Positions 42,404 to 50,816 of a stretch of 64,000 bases of DNA are shown here, in pieces. This DNA is from Arenibacterium halophilum (GTDB taxonomy: Bacteria; Pseudomonadota; Alphaproteobacteria; Rhodobacterales; Rhodobacteraceae). The DNA lies in NCBI RefSeq assembly GCF_005938225.1, contig NZ_VCPC01000005.1, positions 62,001 through 126,000 of the forward strand, written 5' to 3'. The position numbers and the translations under genes were made by a program. The notes beneath the pieces are model-generated. The model was not told the DNA's origin. It saw nothing but the letters and a program-made list of their open reading frames with translations, and ran no database searches. Numbering within the stretch: the stretch's first letter is position 1; every line of letters begins with the position of its first letter.

Positions 42404-43510
42404 ATGAACGAACCGCTTTCGCACGACACCGTGACCCACGCGATGCAGCCCGAGGATAGCCCGGAACTGCGCGCCCTGTACAAAGGGTTCGAGGACAACA
42501 ACGTGCTTCCGCTTTGGACGCAGGTCGGGGACCTGATGCCAATTCATCCGAAATCCCGGGCGGTTCCTCATGTCTGGAAATGGTCGGCGCTGCTGCCCTT
42601 GGCCGAACGATCCGGCGATCTGGTGCCCGTGGGCCGGGGCGGCGAACGCCGGGCCTTGGGGCTGGCCAATCCCGGCCTCGCACCGAACGCTTACATCTCG
42701 CCGACGCTCTGGGCCGCAATCCAGTACCTTGGCCCCAAGGAAACAGCGCCCGAGCACCGGCATTCGCAGAACGCCTTCCGCTTCGTGGTCGAGGGCGAAG
42801 GCGTCTGGACCGTCGTAAACGGTGATCCTGTGCGCATGTCACGCGGCGATCTGCTGCTGACGCCGGGCTGGAACTTTCACGGCCATCACAACGACCGCGA
42901 CGCGCCGATGGCCTGGATCGACGGACTCGACATTCCGTTCTCGCAACAGATGGACGTGGGTTTTTTCGAATTCGGATCGGATCGCGTAACCGACTATGCA
43001 ACGCCGAATTATTCGCGCGGCGAACGTCTCTGGTGCCACCCCGGCTTGCGGCCACTGTCGCAACTGCAGGATACCGTGTCTTCCCCCATCGGCGCCTACC
43101 GTTGGGAATTCACCGACCGTGCCCTGACCGAACAACTGCTCCTCGAAGACGAAGGCCAGCCCGCCACCGTTGAACAGGGCCACGCCGCGATCCGCTATGT
43201 CAACCCGACAACCGGCGGCGATGTGATGCCAACGATCCGGTGTCAGTTCCACCGCCTGCGCGCCGGTGTCGAAACCGCACCGCGGCACGAGGTCGGCTCG
43301 TCTGTGTTCCAGGTCTTTGACGGGAAAGGGTCCGTTGTTCTTGGCGGAGAGACCCACAAGCTTGAAAAGGGCGATCTCTTTGTCGTGCCGTCGTGGGTGC
43401 CGTGGTCGCTTCAGGCGGATACCCAGTTCGACCTGTTCCGTTTCTCGGACGCGCCGATCATGGAACGCCTGCATTTCATGCGCACCAGCGTCCCGGGCCA
43501 CACAGGGTGA
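42404..43510 (+). CDS. Gentisate 1,2-dioxygenase-like bicupin
   Basis: A 368-residue two-cupin ring-cleavage dioxygenase. The N-terminal cupin carries the iron ligands H118 and H120 (APEHRHSQNAFRFVVEGEG) and H159 (PGWNFHGHHND). The second cupin (ETAPRHEVGSSVFQVFDGKGSVVLGG) is structural. It opens gentisate between the carboxyl and the adjacent hydroxyl to give maleylpyruvate. GGAGG lies 6 bases before the ATG. The next gene overlaps its stop (GTGA) and encodes a maleylpyruvate-isomerase-like protein, which supports the assignment. No fumarylpyruvate hydrolase gene is seen nearby. A related salicylate or 1-hydroxy-2-naphthoate ring-cleaving activity is possible. Confidence 0.85.
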   Translation: MNEPLSHDTVTHAMQPEDSPELRALYKGFEDNNVLPLWTQVGDLMPIHPKSRAVPHVWKWSALLPLAERSGDLVPVGRGGERRALGLANPGLAPNAYISPTLWAAIQYLGPKETAPEHRHSQNAFRFVVEGEGVWTVVNGDPVRMSRGDLLLTPGWNFHGHHNDRDAPMAWIDGLDIPFSQQMDVGFFEFGSDRVTDYATPNYSRGERLWCHPGLRPLSQLQDTVSSPIGAYRWEFTDRALTEQLLLEDEGQPATVEQGHAAIRYVNPTTGGDVMPTIRCQFHRLRAGVETAPRHEVGSSVFQVFDGKGSVVLGGETHKLEKGDLFVVPSWVPWSLQADTQFDLFRFSDAPIMERLHFMRTSVPGHTG

Positions 43511-44070
43511 GCACCCCGGACCAGGATAACCTTGCTGGCGCGCGCGCTGCGCTGCGCGCGCGTCAGGGCGCCGGGGCCCGCTATGATGCGGACACTGCAC
43601 CGGTGGACGACCTCTTGATGGCGCGGCGCGGCACCGCCTATTTCGCGCGACAGCTGATGGGGCTGTCCGACAAGGCACTCTACGAACCATCGGCCATCGT
43701 TGGACAGACCCGCGCCCATATCGTCGCCCGCATAAGTTACGAGGCCCGCCATCATGCGCTCGCGCTCGAGTCCCTGACACAGGGAAATGCCTTGGAGCTG
43801 CCCGAGGATTTACCCTCGCTTGACCTTGCGATCTCGCTGCCTGCACGGGCGCTGCGCAACCTGTTCCAGCATTCAGAGGTGCATCTGAATATCTGCTGGC
43901 GTGATCTGACGGAATCACAGTGGGATATGCCGCTCACCCTCCCAAATGGAGAGCGGGTCACCCCGCGTGACCTGCCGTTGATGCGCGCCAAAAGCATCTG
44001 GCACGGGGCGGTCGCTCTTGGCAGCGGAGCGCGGGTTTCGGACATTCCCAGGCAACTCATGGACGGCTGA
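43507..44070 (+). CDS. Maleylpyruvate-isomerase-like protein (MDMPI/DinB fold)
   Basis: A 187-residue protein read from a GTG that overlaps the dioxygenase stop as GTGA. The stretch LMGLSDKALYEPSAIVGQTRAHIVARISYEARHHALALESLTQG resembles the N-terminal metal-binding helix bundle of mycothiol-dependent maleylpyruvate isomerases, with His71 in the usual first-ligand position. The second motif, normally with Glu and His ligands, reads RAKSIWHGAVALGSG and does not align cleanly, and the extra C-terminal domain of many family members is absent. It probably converts maleylpyruvate to fumarylpyruvate. Alphaproteobacteria are not known to make mycothiol, so the cofactor is a puzzle. Confidence 0.65.
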   Translation: MSTPDQDNLAGARAALRARQGAGARYDADTAPVDDLLMARRGTAYFARQLMGLSDKALYEPSAIVGQTRAHIVARISYEARHHALALESLTQGNALELPEDLPSLDLAISLPARALRNLFQHSEVHLNICWRDLTESQWDMPLTLPNGERVTPRDLPLMRAKSIWHGAVALGSGARVSDIPRQLMDG

Positions 44071-44140
44071 TCCTCAGGTGATCGGCCTGCGCAGAAGGAG
44101 GTTGCACCGTCTCATGAAACCTGTCCGACCGCGCCAGTCC

Positions 44141-44203
44141 GCCGCCCCGGATGGGGCGGCCATGAATCGAATGCGCCGCGGGGATACCCGCGGCGCTCCG
44201 TTT
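44141..44203. repeat. 63-bp double-hairpin repeat, copy 1
   Basis: Two GC stems, CCGCCCC/GGGGCGG and GCCGCGGG/CCCGCGGC, each with a 4-nt loop, lie 23 bp beyond the 3' end of the liv binding-protein gene. A second copy near 49186 matches at 58 of 63 positions. Both copies occupy the same place relative to a minus-strand operon end, as expected for a mobile or conserved 3'-end element. Confidence 0.75.
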
Positions 44204-44225
44204 GGCAATCAGTCCGAACGCGGCC

Positions 44226-45434
44226 TTATTCGAAGGCAGAAGCCGGATAGAAGGTTTCGTCGACCCATGCGCCATCGGTGGCTTTCTTGACCATGTAAGC
44301 ACCCGCAGGCGTGCCGCTTTCATCAAGCGTCAGCGGGCCCGACGCACCTTCGTAGTCCACGTCCGTGCCTGCGGCGATCGCCTCTTTCGCGGCGGCGAAG
44401 GTCGAAACCTTCTCGCCACCTTCGGTCACGCCGCGCAGCTTGGCGTTCAGCGCCTCGCCGGTGCAGGCATCGGCGGCTTCCAGTGCGATGGCCGAGAGCA
44501 TCGCCATGTCATAGGAGTTCGCGGCAAACGGCCCCGGGGCCTTGCCGGTCTTGTCCATGGTCAGCTGCGAAAATGCCTTGAATTCCGGCAGCGAGCTGTC
44601 GGCTTCGGCGATTTCCACGTAGGCGCGGTCGTTCAGGATGCGCGGGTCCAGCGTTTCGAACACTTCCGGCACGGCCAGGTCGGCGGTCAGCAGCCATTCG
44701 CCTTCGAACCCGCCTGCGGCAGCTTCTTTCAGCACGGTCACGCCGGATTCCTGCCCGCCCGCCAGATAGATGGCGTCAGGGTTGTGCGACAGCACCGAAA
44801 TCAGCTCGGCCTGATAGGACGGCTGGCCCGGGTTGTAGACGATGAAGTCGGTCAGCTCGATGCCTGCCGCCTCGACTGCTTCCTTGGCAACCTGCGCCGG
44901 GGAAATCGTCGATTCCTCGTTCTGGACAAGGAAGGCCACCGATTTATAGCCCTTTTCCGTCAGCCACAGGCCCGAGGCTGCGCCATCGCCAAGGTCGGAG
45001 GACACGGTGCGATAGACATAATCGCCGCCGATTTCGTTCAGGGTGATGGTGCCCGCATAGGGAGACATCATCGGGGTTTTCTTGCGTTTCGCCAGATCGA
45101 CCAGGGCGACCATTTCACCCGATGCCGGCCCGAGGATGGCAACGACGCCTTCGCTGTCGATCATCTTGTTGGCTTCGCGGATTGCCTGTTCGGCGCTGCC
45201 GCCGGTATCGGCCACGGCAATCGACACGGGGCCGCATTTGGTGCCACCGGCGGCATTGATCTCGTCCACGCCCAGCTGCACGGCGTCGGCAACGATCTTG
45301 CCGAATTCGCCCAACTCGCCGGTCAGCGGGACCAGCACGCCAAAGGTCACGCCATCGGCGGCCCATGCGGGCTGGGTGGTGGCAAGGGCGGTCGACAGCG
45401 CCACGGCGGCTGTCATCGTCTTGCGGAATGTCAT
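44226..45434 (-). CDS. ABC transporter substrate-binding protein, branched-chain amino-acid (LivK) type
   Basis: A 402-residue periplasmic binding protein. A Sec signal ends at QPAWAA, then VTFGVLVPLTGELGEFGKIVADAVQLGVDEINAAGG is typical of the family, as is AILGPASGEMVALVDLAKRKKTPMMSPYAGT. It is the last gene of a five-gene liv operon, 50 bp after livF. Two Cys residues (Cys in TKCGPVS and DACTGEA) may form a disulfide. The ligand is not necessarily an amino acid; relatives bind aromatic acids and urea. Confidence 0.88.
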   Translation of the reverse strand: MTFRKTMTAAVALSTALATTQPAWAADGVTFGVLVPLTGELGEFGKIVADAVQLGVDEINAAGGTKCGPVSIAVADTGGSAEQAIREANKMIDSEGVVAILGPASGEMVALVDLAKRKKTPMMSPYAGTITLNEIGGDYVYRTVSSDLGDGAASGLWLTEKGYKSVAFLVQNEESTISPAQVAKEAVEAAGIELTDFIVYNPGQPSYQAELISVLSHNPDAIYLAGGQESGVTVLKEAAAGGFEGEWLLTADLAVPEVFETLDPRILNDRAYVEIAEADSSLPEFKAFSQLTMDKTGKAPGPFAANSYDMAMLSAIALEAADACTGEALNAKLRGVTEGGEKVSTFAAAKEAIAAGTDVDYEGASGPLTLDESGTPAGAYMVKKATDGAWVDETFYPASAFE

Positions 45435-45484
45435 TCTTGGTTACTCCTTGTTGGGTTTGGATCTTATTGCAGTGCGATTGCAGG

Positions 45485-46189
45485 CTAGTGGGCCTGCAAC
45501 AGCATCTCTTCGAGCCGCCCGGGTTCCAGCAGGTCGGAACTGGGCAGGGTTTCGCGGTTGCGCCCGGCATCAAGCATCCAGGTGGTCCGCGAGATTTTCA
45601 GGATCTTCTCGGGGTTCTGCTCGACGACCCAGATCACGCTCATGCCGGCGGCGGCCAGTTCGGTGATCCAGTCCACGATGCGGTCGACAAAGATCGGCGC
45701 AAGGCCGGCAGTCGGTTCATCGAGGATCAGCAGCTTGGGCGAGGCCAGCAGCGCATTGGCAATCGCCAGCGTCTGGCGCTCGCCGCCCGACAGCGTTGCC
45801 GCCAACTGGCCCGCGCGTTCCTGAAGGATCGGGAAGCGGCGATAGGTTTCTTCGATCAGCCCTGCGCTGCCCGGAAACGACAGCGCCGAGGCCAGCAGGT
45901 TGTCGCGCACCGTCATCTCGGCGAAGGTGTTGCGTTCTTGTGCGACATATCCGATGCCCGCCTTGGTGGCGGACAGCGCGTTCAACCCGCTGACGGGTGA
46001 ACCGTCGATCACGATCTGTCCGTCGCTTGCAGGCAAATGCCCCGCGATGGTTTTCATCAGGGTGGATTTGCCCGCCCCGTTGGGCCCCAGAACACAGGTG
46101 ATTTCGCCCGGTTCGGCGACAAGGTTCACGCCATGCAGGATCGTGACCTTGCCATAGCCGCTGTGCAGCCCCTTGACCTCAAGCTTCAT
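45485..46189 (-). CDS. livF: ABC transporter ATP-binding protein, LivF type
   Basis: A 234-residue ATPase. Walker A GPNGAGKSTLMK, signature LSGGERQTLAIANALL, Walker B LLILDEPTAGLAPIF and the H region VVEQNPEKIL are present. The C-terminal part MLDAGRNRETLPSSDLLEPGRLEEMLLQAH is slightly unlike the usual LivF end. The start overlaps the end of livG by 11 bp. It forms the ATPase heterodimer with LivG. Confidence 0.9.
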   Translation of the reverse strand: MKLEVKGLHSGYGKVTILHGVNLVAEPGEITCVLGPNGAGKSTLMKTIAGHLPASDGQIVIDGSPVSGLNALSATKAGIGYVAQERNTFAEMTVRDNLLASALSFPGSAGLIEETYRRFPILQERAGQLAATLSGGERQTLAIANALLASPKLLILDEPTAGLAPIFVDRIVDWITELAAAGMSVIWVVEQNPEKILKISRTTWMLDAGRNRETLPSSDLLEPGRLEEMLLQAH

Positions 46190-46952
46190 GATCGGCCCCC
46201 AGGTAGGCCGCGATCACGGCCGGATCGCGGCGGATATCATCGGGGGCGCCTTGCGCCAGCAGCCCGCCGTTTTGCAGGACAACCACGCTGTCGGCCAGCG
46301 ACATCAGGAAGCCCAGGTTGTGTTCCACGACAATCAGCGTGGTGCCCTGCGCGTGAAGGTCCGACAGGATCTGCGACAGCTTGCCTTGCAGGGTCGGGTC
46401 CACCCCGGCGGTGGGTTCGTCCAGCAGCAGGATGCGCGGTTCGCGCACCAGCTGGCGGGCGACTTCCAGCATCCGCAGCTCGCCGCCCGACAGGTTCGAG
46501 ACGCTGTCATGGCGCCGCGCGATCAGCCCGACCCGCTCCAGCGCCGCTTCGGCCTTGCCGGTCAACGCGCGTTCAGTGCCTTTCCAGCGCCCCAGAAGCG
46601 CGGCCAGCGGCCCCTCTTCATCGTGGGCGAGGCCCACCATCACGTTGTCGAGAACGCTCAGGCTGTCGAAGGCGCGCGGCGTCTGGAACGTACGCCCCAG
46701 ACCAAGGCCCGCGATTTCGGCGATGCTGAGCGACGACAGGTCGGTCCCGTCAAAGGTGACGGTGCCCATCGTCGGCTCCAGCACCCCCGAGATCAGGTTG
46801 AAGGTGGTGGATTTGCCCGCGCCATTCGGCCCGATCAGCCCAAGGAACCCGCCGCGGCGCACATCGAACGTCAGCCCCTCGGCCCCGCCCACGGCGCGGA
46901 ACTTGCGGAATTCCTTGATGACGCCCTTCAGTTGCAGAATGGTGTCGCTCAT
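46179..46952 (-). CDS. livG: ABC transporter ATP-binding protein, LivG type
   Basis: A 257-residue ATPase. GPNGAGKSTTFNLISGVLEPTMGTV, SNLSGGELRMLEVARQLV, ILLLDEPTAGVDPTLQGKL and VVEHNLGFLMSLAD mark Walker A, signature, Walker B and H-loop. The LivG-type loop GLGRTFQTPRAFDSLSVLDNVMVGL is present. The ATG overlaps the livM stop as ATGA. Confidence 0.92.
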   Translation of the reverse strand: MSDTILQLKGVIKEFRKFRAVGGAEGLTFDVRRGGFLGLIGPNGAGKSTTFNLISGVLEPTMGTVTFDGTDLSSLSIAEIAGLGLGRTFQTPRAFDSLSVLDNVMVGLAHDEEGPLAALLGRWKGTERALTGKAEAALERVGLIARRHDSVSNLSGGELRMLEVARQLVREPRILLLDEPTAGVDPTLQGKLSQILSDLHAQGTTLIVVEHNLGFLMSLADSVVVLQNGGLLAQGAPDDIRRDPAVIAAYLGADHEA

Positions 46953-47869
46953 GTTGTGGCCTTCCGTGCCAGTCGGTCCCAGGGCTGCCAGCGCAGCACG
47001 ATGATGAACAGGATGCCGGTGATGACCTCCTCGACCGAGGCGGCGATCTGCGCACTGCGCACGGTTTCAAACGGGATCATCCGCACCGCTTCCTGAAAGA
47101 AGACCAAGGCCATCGTGCCCAGGATCGCGCCAAGGATCGTGCGTTCGCCCCCAAGTGCCAGCGCGATCCACACGAAGAACGTAACCTCGGCCGTGAACAA
47201 CGCTGGGGCGACCAGCGTGGTAATCATCGCGTAAAGCGCCCCGGCAAAGCCGATCGGAATGGCCGAGATCACGAAGATCTGCAGCCGCACCCGGGCGGTG
47301 TTCTTGCCCACCGATTCCGCCGCGATTTCATCGTTGTGGGTCGCATCCACCAGCCGCCCATAGGGCGAGGCCAGCAGGCGGTGAAACACCCAGGCTGTCA
47401 GCAGCATCAGCACACAGGCGGCGGCGGTATAGGCCAGCGTGTCATCCAGCCCCAGCACCGCCGGATCGGGCCGTTCCACGTTGGCCATGCCCACGCTGCC
47501 ATTGCCGATCCGTCGTTCGTTCAGCAGGATCGAATGGAACACCTCGGCAAACGCAAAGGTGGTCAGAGCCAGATATTCGCCGCGCAGCCGAAGGGTGGGC
47601 CAGCCGGTGATGACCGCAAAGACCATGGCGGCGATGCCAGCGGCGATGAAGCCGATCCACCAGGGCGCGTTCAGGCCAAGCGCATATTGGTCCAGCCCCG
47701 AAGGCGGCTCCTGCGTGACGATGGCATAGGCATAGGCGCCGGCCGCGAAATAGGCCACGGTGCCAAAGTTGATCATGCCGCCGCGCGCATACTGAAGGTT
47801 CAGCGACACGGTCAGGACGGAAAACATCGCCCCGAACATCAGCGTGGTCAGGATAAGGGAATAGATCAT
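46949..47869 (-). CDS. livM: ABC transporter permease, LivM type
   Basis: A 306-residue inner-membrane permease. LTVSLNLQYARGGMINFGTVAYFAAGAYAYAI and RLRGEYLALTTFAFAEVFHSIL are family signatures, and IGNGSVGMANVERP corresponds to the usual TGGxxG region. The ATG overlaps the livH stop (ATGA), and its stop overlaps livG. With LivH it forms the channel. Confidence 0.92.
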   Translation of the reverse strand: MIYSLILTTLMFGAMFSVLTVSLNLQYARGGMINFGTVAYFAAGAYAYAIVTQEPPSGLDQYALGLNAPWWIGFIAAGIAAMVFAVITGWPTLRLRGEYLALTTFAFAEVFHSILLNERRIGNGSVGMANVERPDPAVLGLDDTLAYTAAACVLMLLTAWVFHRLLASPYGRLVDATHNDEIAAESVGKNTARVRLQIFVISAIPIGFAGALYAMITTLVAPALFTAEVTFFVWIALALGGERTILGAILGTMALVFFQEAVRMIPFETVRSAQIAASVEEVITGILFIIVLRWQPWDRLARKATT

Positions 47870-48732
47870 TTGCTTTGCGCGCTCCCTGCCAGGCCCTGGG
47901 GCCGGATCAACAGAACAAGGATGACGACGGCAAAGGCGATCAGCGGCCGATAGCCCGCCGGGATCCAGAACACCGACACATCCATCGCCACGCCCACGAT
48001 CAGCCCCGACAGGATCACCGCGTAAAGCGAGCCCAGCCCGGCCAGGATCGCCACGGCGAGAATCTGAAGGATCTGGTGAAAGGCGATATCGGTCGACAGC
48101 GTCGCGATGACGCCCAGCATGACGCCCGCCAACCCGGCCATGCCCGACGAAATCAACCATGTCGCGCGGCTGGTCTTTTGCACGTCGATCCCGCGCGAGG
48201 CGGCAAGCTCGGGGTTGGCCGACATGGCGCGAATGGCCAGACCGGTCTTCGATTTGTTCAGGAACAGCGCCAGAGAAGCACAGGCGACCACGGCCAGAAC
48301 CACGACCAGCAGCTGGTAATTGGTGATCCGCAGACCCCAGAACCGGATGCTTGACGCCAGCGGAATGTCGAGCGTGCGGATACCGGTGCCAATCAGCGCA
48401 TCCATGGTGCCGCCGATGGCATAGGCCACCCCGACCGAGGTGATCAGCATCACCGAAGGCCCGAAACGACGGATCGGGTCATAGACGATGCGCCCGATGG
48501 CCAGTCCGACAAAGGCGGTAAAGACGATGGCCACAAAGGCCGAGGGGAAGATGTTCCACCCCAGCAGCTTGTTCAGCGCCCAGGTGGTAAAGGCCGACAC
48601 ACCCAGCAGCTCGGCATGGGCGATATTCAGAAACCCCTCGACCCGGCGAGTGAAGGAAAAGCCGATCGTGGCAAGGATCAGGAAACAGCCCGTCACAATG
48701 CCCGTCAGAACGAATTGAGCGAATAGCGTCAT
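47866..48732 (-). CDS. livH: ABC transporter permease, LivH type
   Basis: A 288-residue permease. It starts LFAQFVLTGIVTGCFLILATIGFSFTRRVEGFLNIAHAELLGVSAFTTW, the LivH pattern, and ends with GSLYAVILSGLIVGVAMDVSVFWIPAGYRPLIAFAVVILVLLIRPQGL. It is the first gene of the liv operon. The AT-rich region around 48900-48950 upstream is the likely promoter. Confidence 0.92.
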   Translation of the reverse strand: MTLFAQFVLTGIVTGCFLILATIGFSFTRRVEGFLNIAHAELLGVSAFTTWALNKLLGWNIFPSAFVAIVFTAFVGLAIGRIVYDPIRRFGPSVMLITSVGVAYAIGGTMDALIGTGIRTLDIPLASSIRFWGLRITNYQLLVVVLAVVACASLALFLNKSKTGLAIRAMSANPELAASRGIDVQKTSRATWLISSGMAGLAGVMLGVIATLSTDIAFHQILQILAVAILAGLGSLYAVILSGLIVGVAMDVSVFWIPAGYRPLIAFAVVILVLLIRPQGLAGSAQSK

Positions 48733-49024
48733 CTCCCGCGCTCCTGTTGCGCGGCGTCAAGAGATGGATCGCGCCGGTCCGCCCGGGCCCCCTGCCTCCA
48801 GACCAAGGTCTGTGGGTAAGTCATCGTACCTCCGTCAGAATTTTTACGGAGTATGCTCCCTGTTTTTTGCTGCGCAAAGCGGAATTTTCGCCCGATCCGG
48901 TGGTTTGCTCATAAATGCACGAAAGATATATGTATTTTTATACAGCATGCCCCATATTTGAGCAGCCCTGCCATGCGGTGGCTGTGACACAATTGTGCGA
49001 AAGAGAAATGTCAGTTGAAAGCGT

Positions 49025-49085
49025 GGGGGGCTCTGCCCCCGTCCCTACGGGACTCCCCCGGGATATTTCTGGCCCAAAGAAACAA
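49025..49085. repeat. Rhodobacteraceae-style intergenic palindromic repeat
   Basis: GGGGGGCTCTGCCCCC, then GTCCCTACGGGAC, then CTCCCCCGGGATATTTCTGG followed by CCCAAAGAAA. From memory this composite is common between genes in Roseobacter-group genomes. Only one full copy is in the window. Confidence 0.55.
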
Positions 49086-49185
49086 GACCGCGGCCAGTTT
49101 TCCGAGCGTCATCCAGCCAGCCTAAATTGGACAGCGCACGCCTGTTCGAGACTGCATCGTCAGCGCGGATGTCCAACGCCCCGAC

Positions 49186-49248
49186 GCCGCCCCGGATGGG
49201 GCGGCCAAGATTCGCATGCGACGCGGGGTTACCCGCGGCGCTCCGTTT
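49186..49248. repeat. 63-bp double-hairpin repeat, copy 2
   Basis: This is 58/63 identical to the copy at 44141. The stems are CCGCCCC/GGGGCGG and CGCGGG/CCCGCG. Four of the differences lie in or beside the linker between the stems and one in a loop. It begins 20 bp beyond the 3' end of the hydantoinase B gene, so it may act as a transcript end for that operon. Confidence 0.75.
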
Positions 49249-49268
49249 CGGGAATGGTTGCGACGCTA

Positions 49269-50816
49269 TCAGGCCGCGCCGTATCCACCGCCGCCCGGGG
49301 TGATCATGAACACCTCGTCGTCGGGCTGCATCTCGCGTTTGCGGGTGTCGGTGACATCTTCTCCATTGATGCGGAAGACGCCCGCCGCGCCGTCGCCGCC
49401 GCCGAGCAGGCCCTCGGGGCCCGCTTTCAGACGCGAGGGGATCGTGTTCAGCAGCCAGGGCTGGCCCGTGCGCATGCGATAGCCGATCCGCTGGCCATCG
49501 CCGCCGGGTTGCTTGCCGGTGCCGCCGGTGCCGTGCTCCAGCTCCTTGCAGGTGAAGGCGATGGGATAGGCGGCCTCCAGCACTTCGACCGGCACGGCCG
49601 AAACCCCGGTGGGGTAGCACACTGCCGAGATGCCCGGTTTTGCCGCCCGCGCGCCCATGCCGCCCGAGTAGTTGAACATCGAAGAGGTAAACGGTTTGCC
49701 ATCGCGGTCCTTGCCCTGGATCTGGATCGTCCAGACCGCGCCCGAGCCTTCGGCGACCACGCGATCGGGGATCACCTGCGCCAGCGCCTTGAGAATCGGG
49801 AAGGGCACGTACATCCCCACCACGTGCCGCGCATTCACCGGCGAGGGGTATTTCGCGTTCACCACGCATTGATCGGGCAGTTTCAGCCGGATCGGCGCAA
49901 GGCTGCCCGCGTTGTTGGGCAGGTCGGGGTTGAGCGACGAGCGCACTGCGAAAGTGGCATAGGCGTGGGTATAGGCGGGCACCACGTTTATGCCCATGTT
50001 GGACGGGCCCGAAGATCCTTCGAAATCGACCTCGATCTCGCCCTTGTCGGCGTCGATGGTAACGGCGGTTTTCAGGGTGATGACCTGCCCGCCGGGCACG
50101 TCGAACTGCGATTCCCCGTGATAGGTGCCGCCCGGCAGCTTGCGGATCGCCTCGCGGGTGGCGGTTTCGGAGCGGGCGATGATTTCATCCGACAGCGCGG
50201 CGATATCGTCGAGCCCGTAACGGTCGCAGAGCGCGTTCAGCCGGTCGGACGCGATGATGCCGGATGACACCTGCGCGCCCAGATCGCCCATCAGCGCGTC
50301 TGGGGTGCGCACGTTGCGGCGGATGATCTGGAACAGCGTCTCGTTCGGCTTGCCCGCATCGTAGAGCTTCATCGTCGGGATCCACAGGCCTTCCTCGTGG
50401 ATGTCGCGCGCGCCCGAGCCGATGCCATAGCCACCGATATCGGCGTGGTGGATGGTAGAGCCCGCATAGCCGATGATCCGCTTGCCACGAAAGATCGGCG
50501 ACAGGACCGTGATGTCAAAGAAGTGCCCGGCCGACATCCACGGGTCGTTGGTGATCAGCACGTCGCCCGGTTTCAGCGTGTCGACATCATAGCTGTCCAG
50601 CAGGTTGCGCGCGGCGGCGGCCAGCGAGTTGATGTGCCCGGGCGTGCCCGTCACCGCCTGCGCGACCATCCGGGCCTGTTCATCGAACAGCCCGTTGGCC
50701 AGGTCGCCCGCCTCGCGCACGATGGGCGAAAAGGCGATGCGTTGCAGGGCGCGGGCCTGTTCGCTGACGATCCCGATCAGGTTGCTCCACAGGATTTGCA
50801 GTTCGACGCCGTCCAT
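49269..50816 (-). CDS. Hydantoinase B/oxoprolinase-family protein
   Basis: A 515-residue HyuB-type subunit. It starts DGVELQILWSNLIGIVSEQARALQRIAFSPIVREAGD, then DVLITNDPWMSAGHFFDITVLSPIF and GSGAGDIHEEGLWIP-type (GSGARDIHEEGLWIPTMKLYDAG) motifs carry metal ligands. With HyuA it hydrolyses a cyclic amide (hydantoin, 5-oxoproline) or carboxylates a ketone (acetone/acetophenone carboxylase relatives). Its ATG overlaps the hydantoinase A stop as TGATG. It is the last gene of a seven-gene TRAP operon. Confidence 0.9.
   Translation of the reverse strand: MDGVELQILWSNLIGIVSEQARALQRIAFSPIVREAGDLANGLFDEQARMVAQAVTGTPGHINSLAAAARNLLDSYDVDTLKPGDVLITNDPWMSAGHFFDITVLSPIFRGKRIIGYAGSTIHHADIGGYGIGSGARDIHEEGLWIPTMKLYDAGKPNETLFQIIRRNVRTPDALMGDLGAQVSSGIIASDRLNALCDRYGLDDIAALSDEIIARSETATREAIRKLPGGTYHGESQFDVPGGQVITLKTAVTIDADKGEIEVDFEGSSGPSNMGINVVPAYTHAYATFAVRSSLNPDLPNNAGSLAPIRLKLPDQCVVNAKYPSPVNARHVVGMYVPFPILKALAQVIPDRVVAEGSGAVWTIQIQGKDRDGKPFTSSMFNYSGGMGARAAKPGISAVCYPTGVSAVPVEVLEAAYPIAFTCKELEHGTGGTGKQPGGDGQRIGYRMRTGQPWLLNTIPSRLKAGPEGLLGGGDGAAGVFRINGEDVTDTRKREMQPDDEVFMITPGGGGYGAA

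Larger units (their letters stand above)
48733..49268. promoter_or_regulatory. 536-bp intergenic region: liv promoter area and two repeats
   Basis: I see no gene here. Next to livH, an AT-rich patch contains TGTAT-TTTT-ATACA (48931-48944), a possible operator or part of the liv promoter. At 49025-49085 lies a hairpin-rich stretch ending in CTCCCCCGGGATATTTCTGG. At 49186-49248 lies the second copy of the 63-bp double-hairpin repeat, just past the hydantoinase B gene end. Confidence 0.6.
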
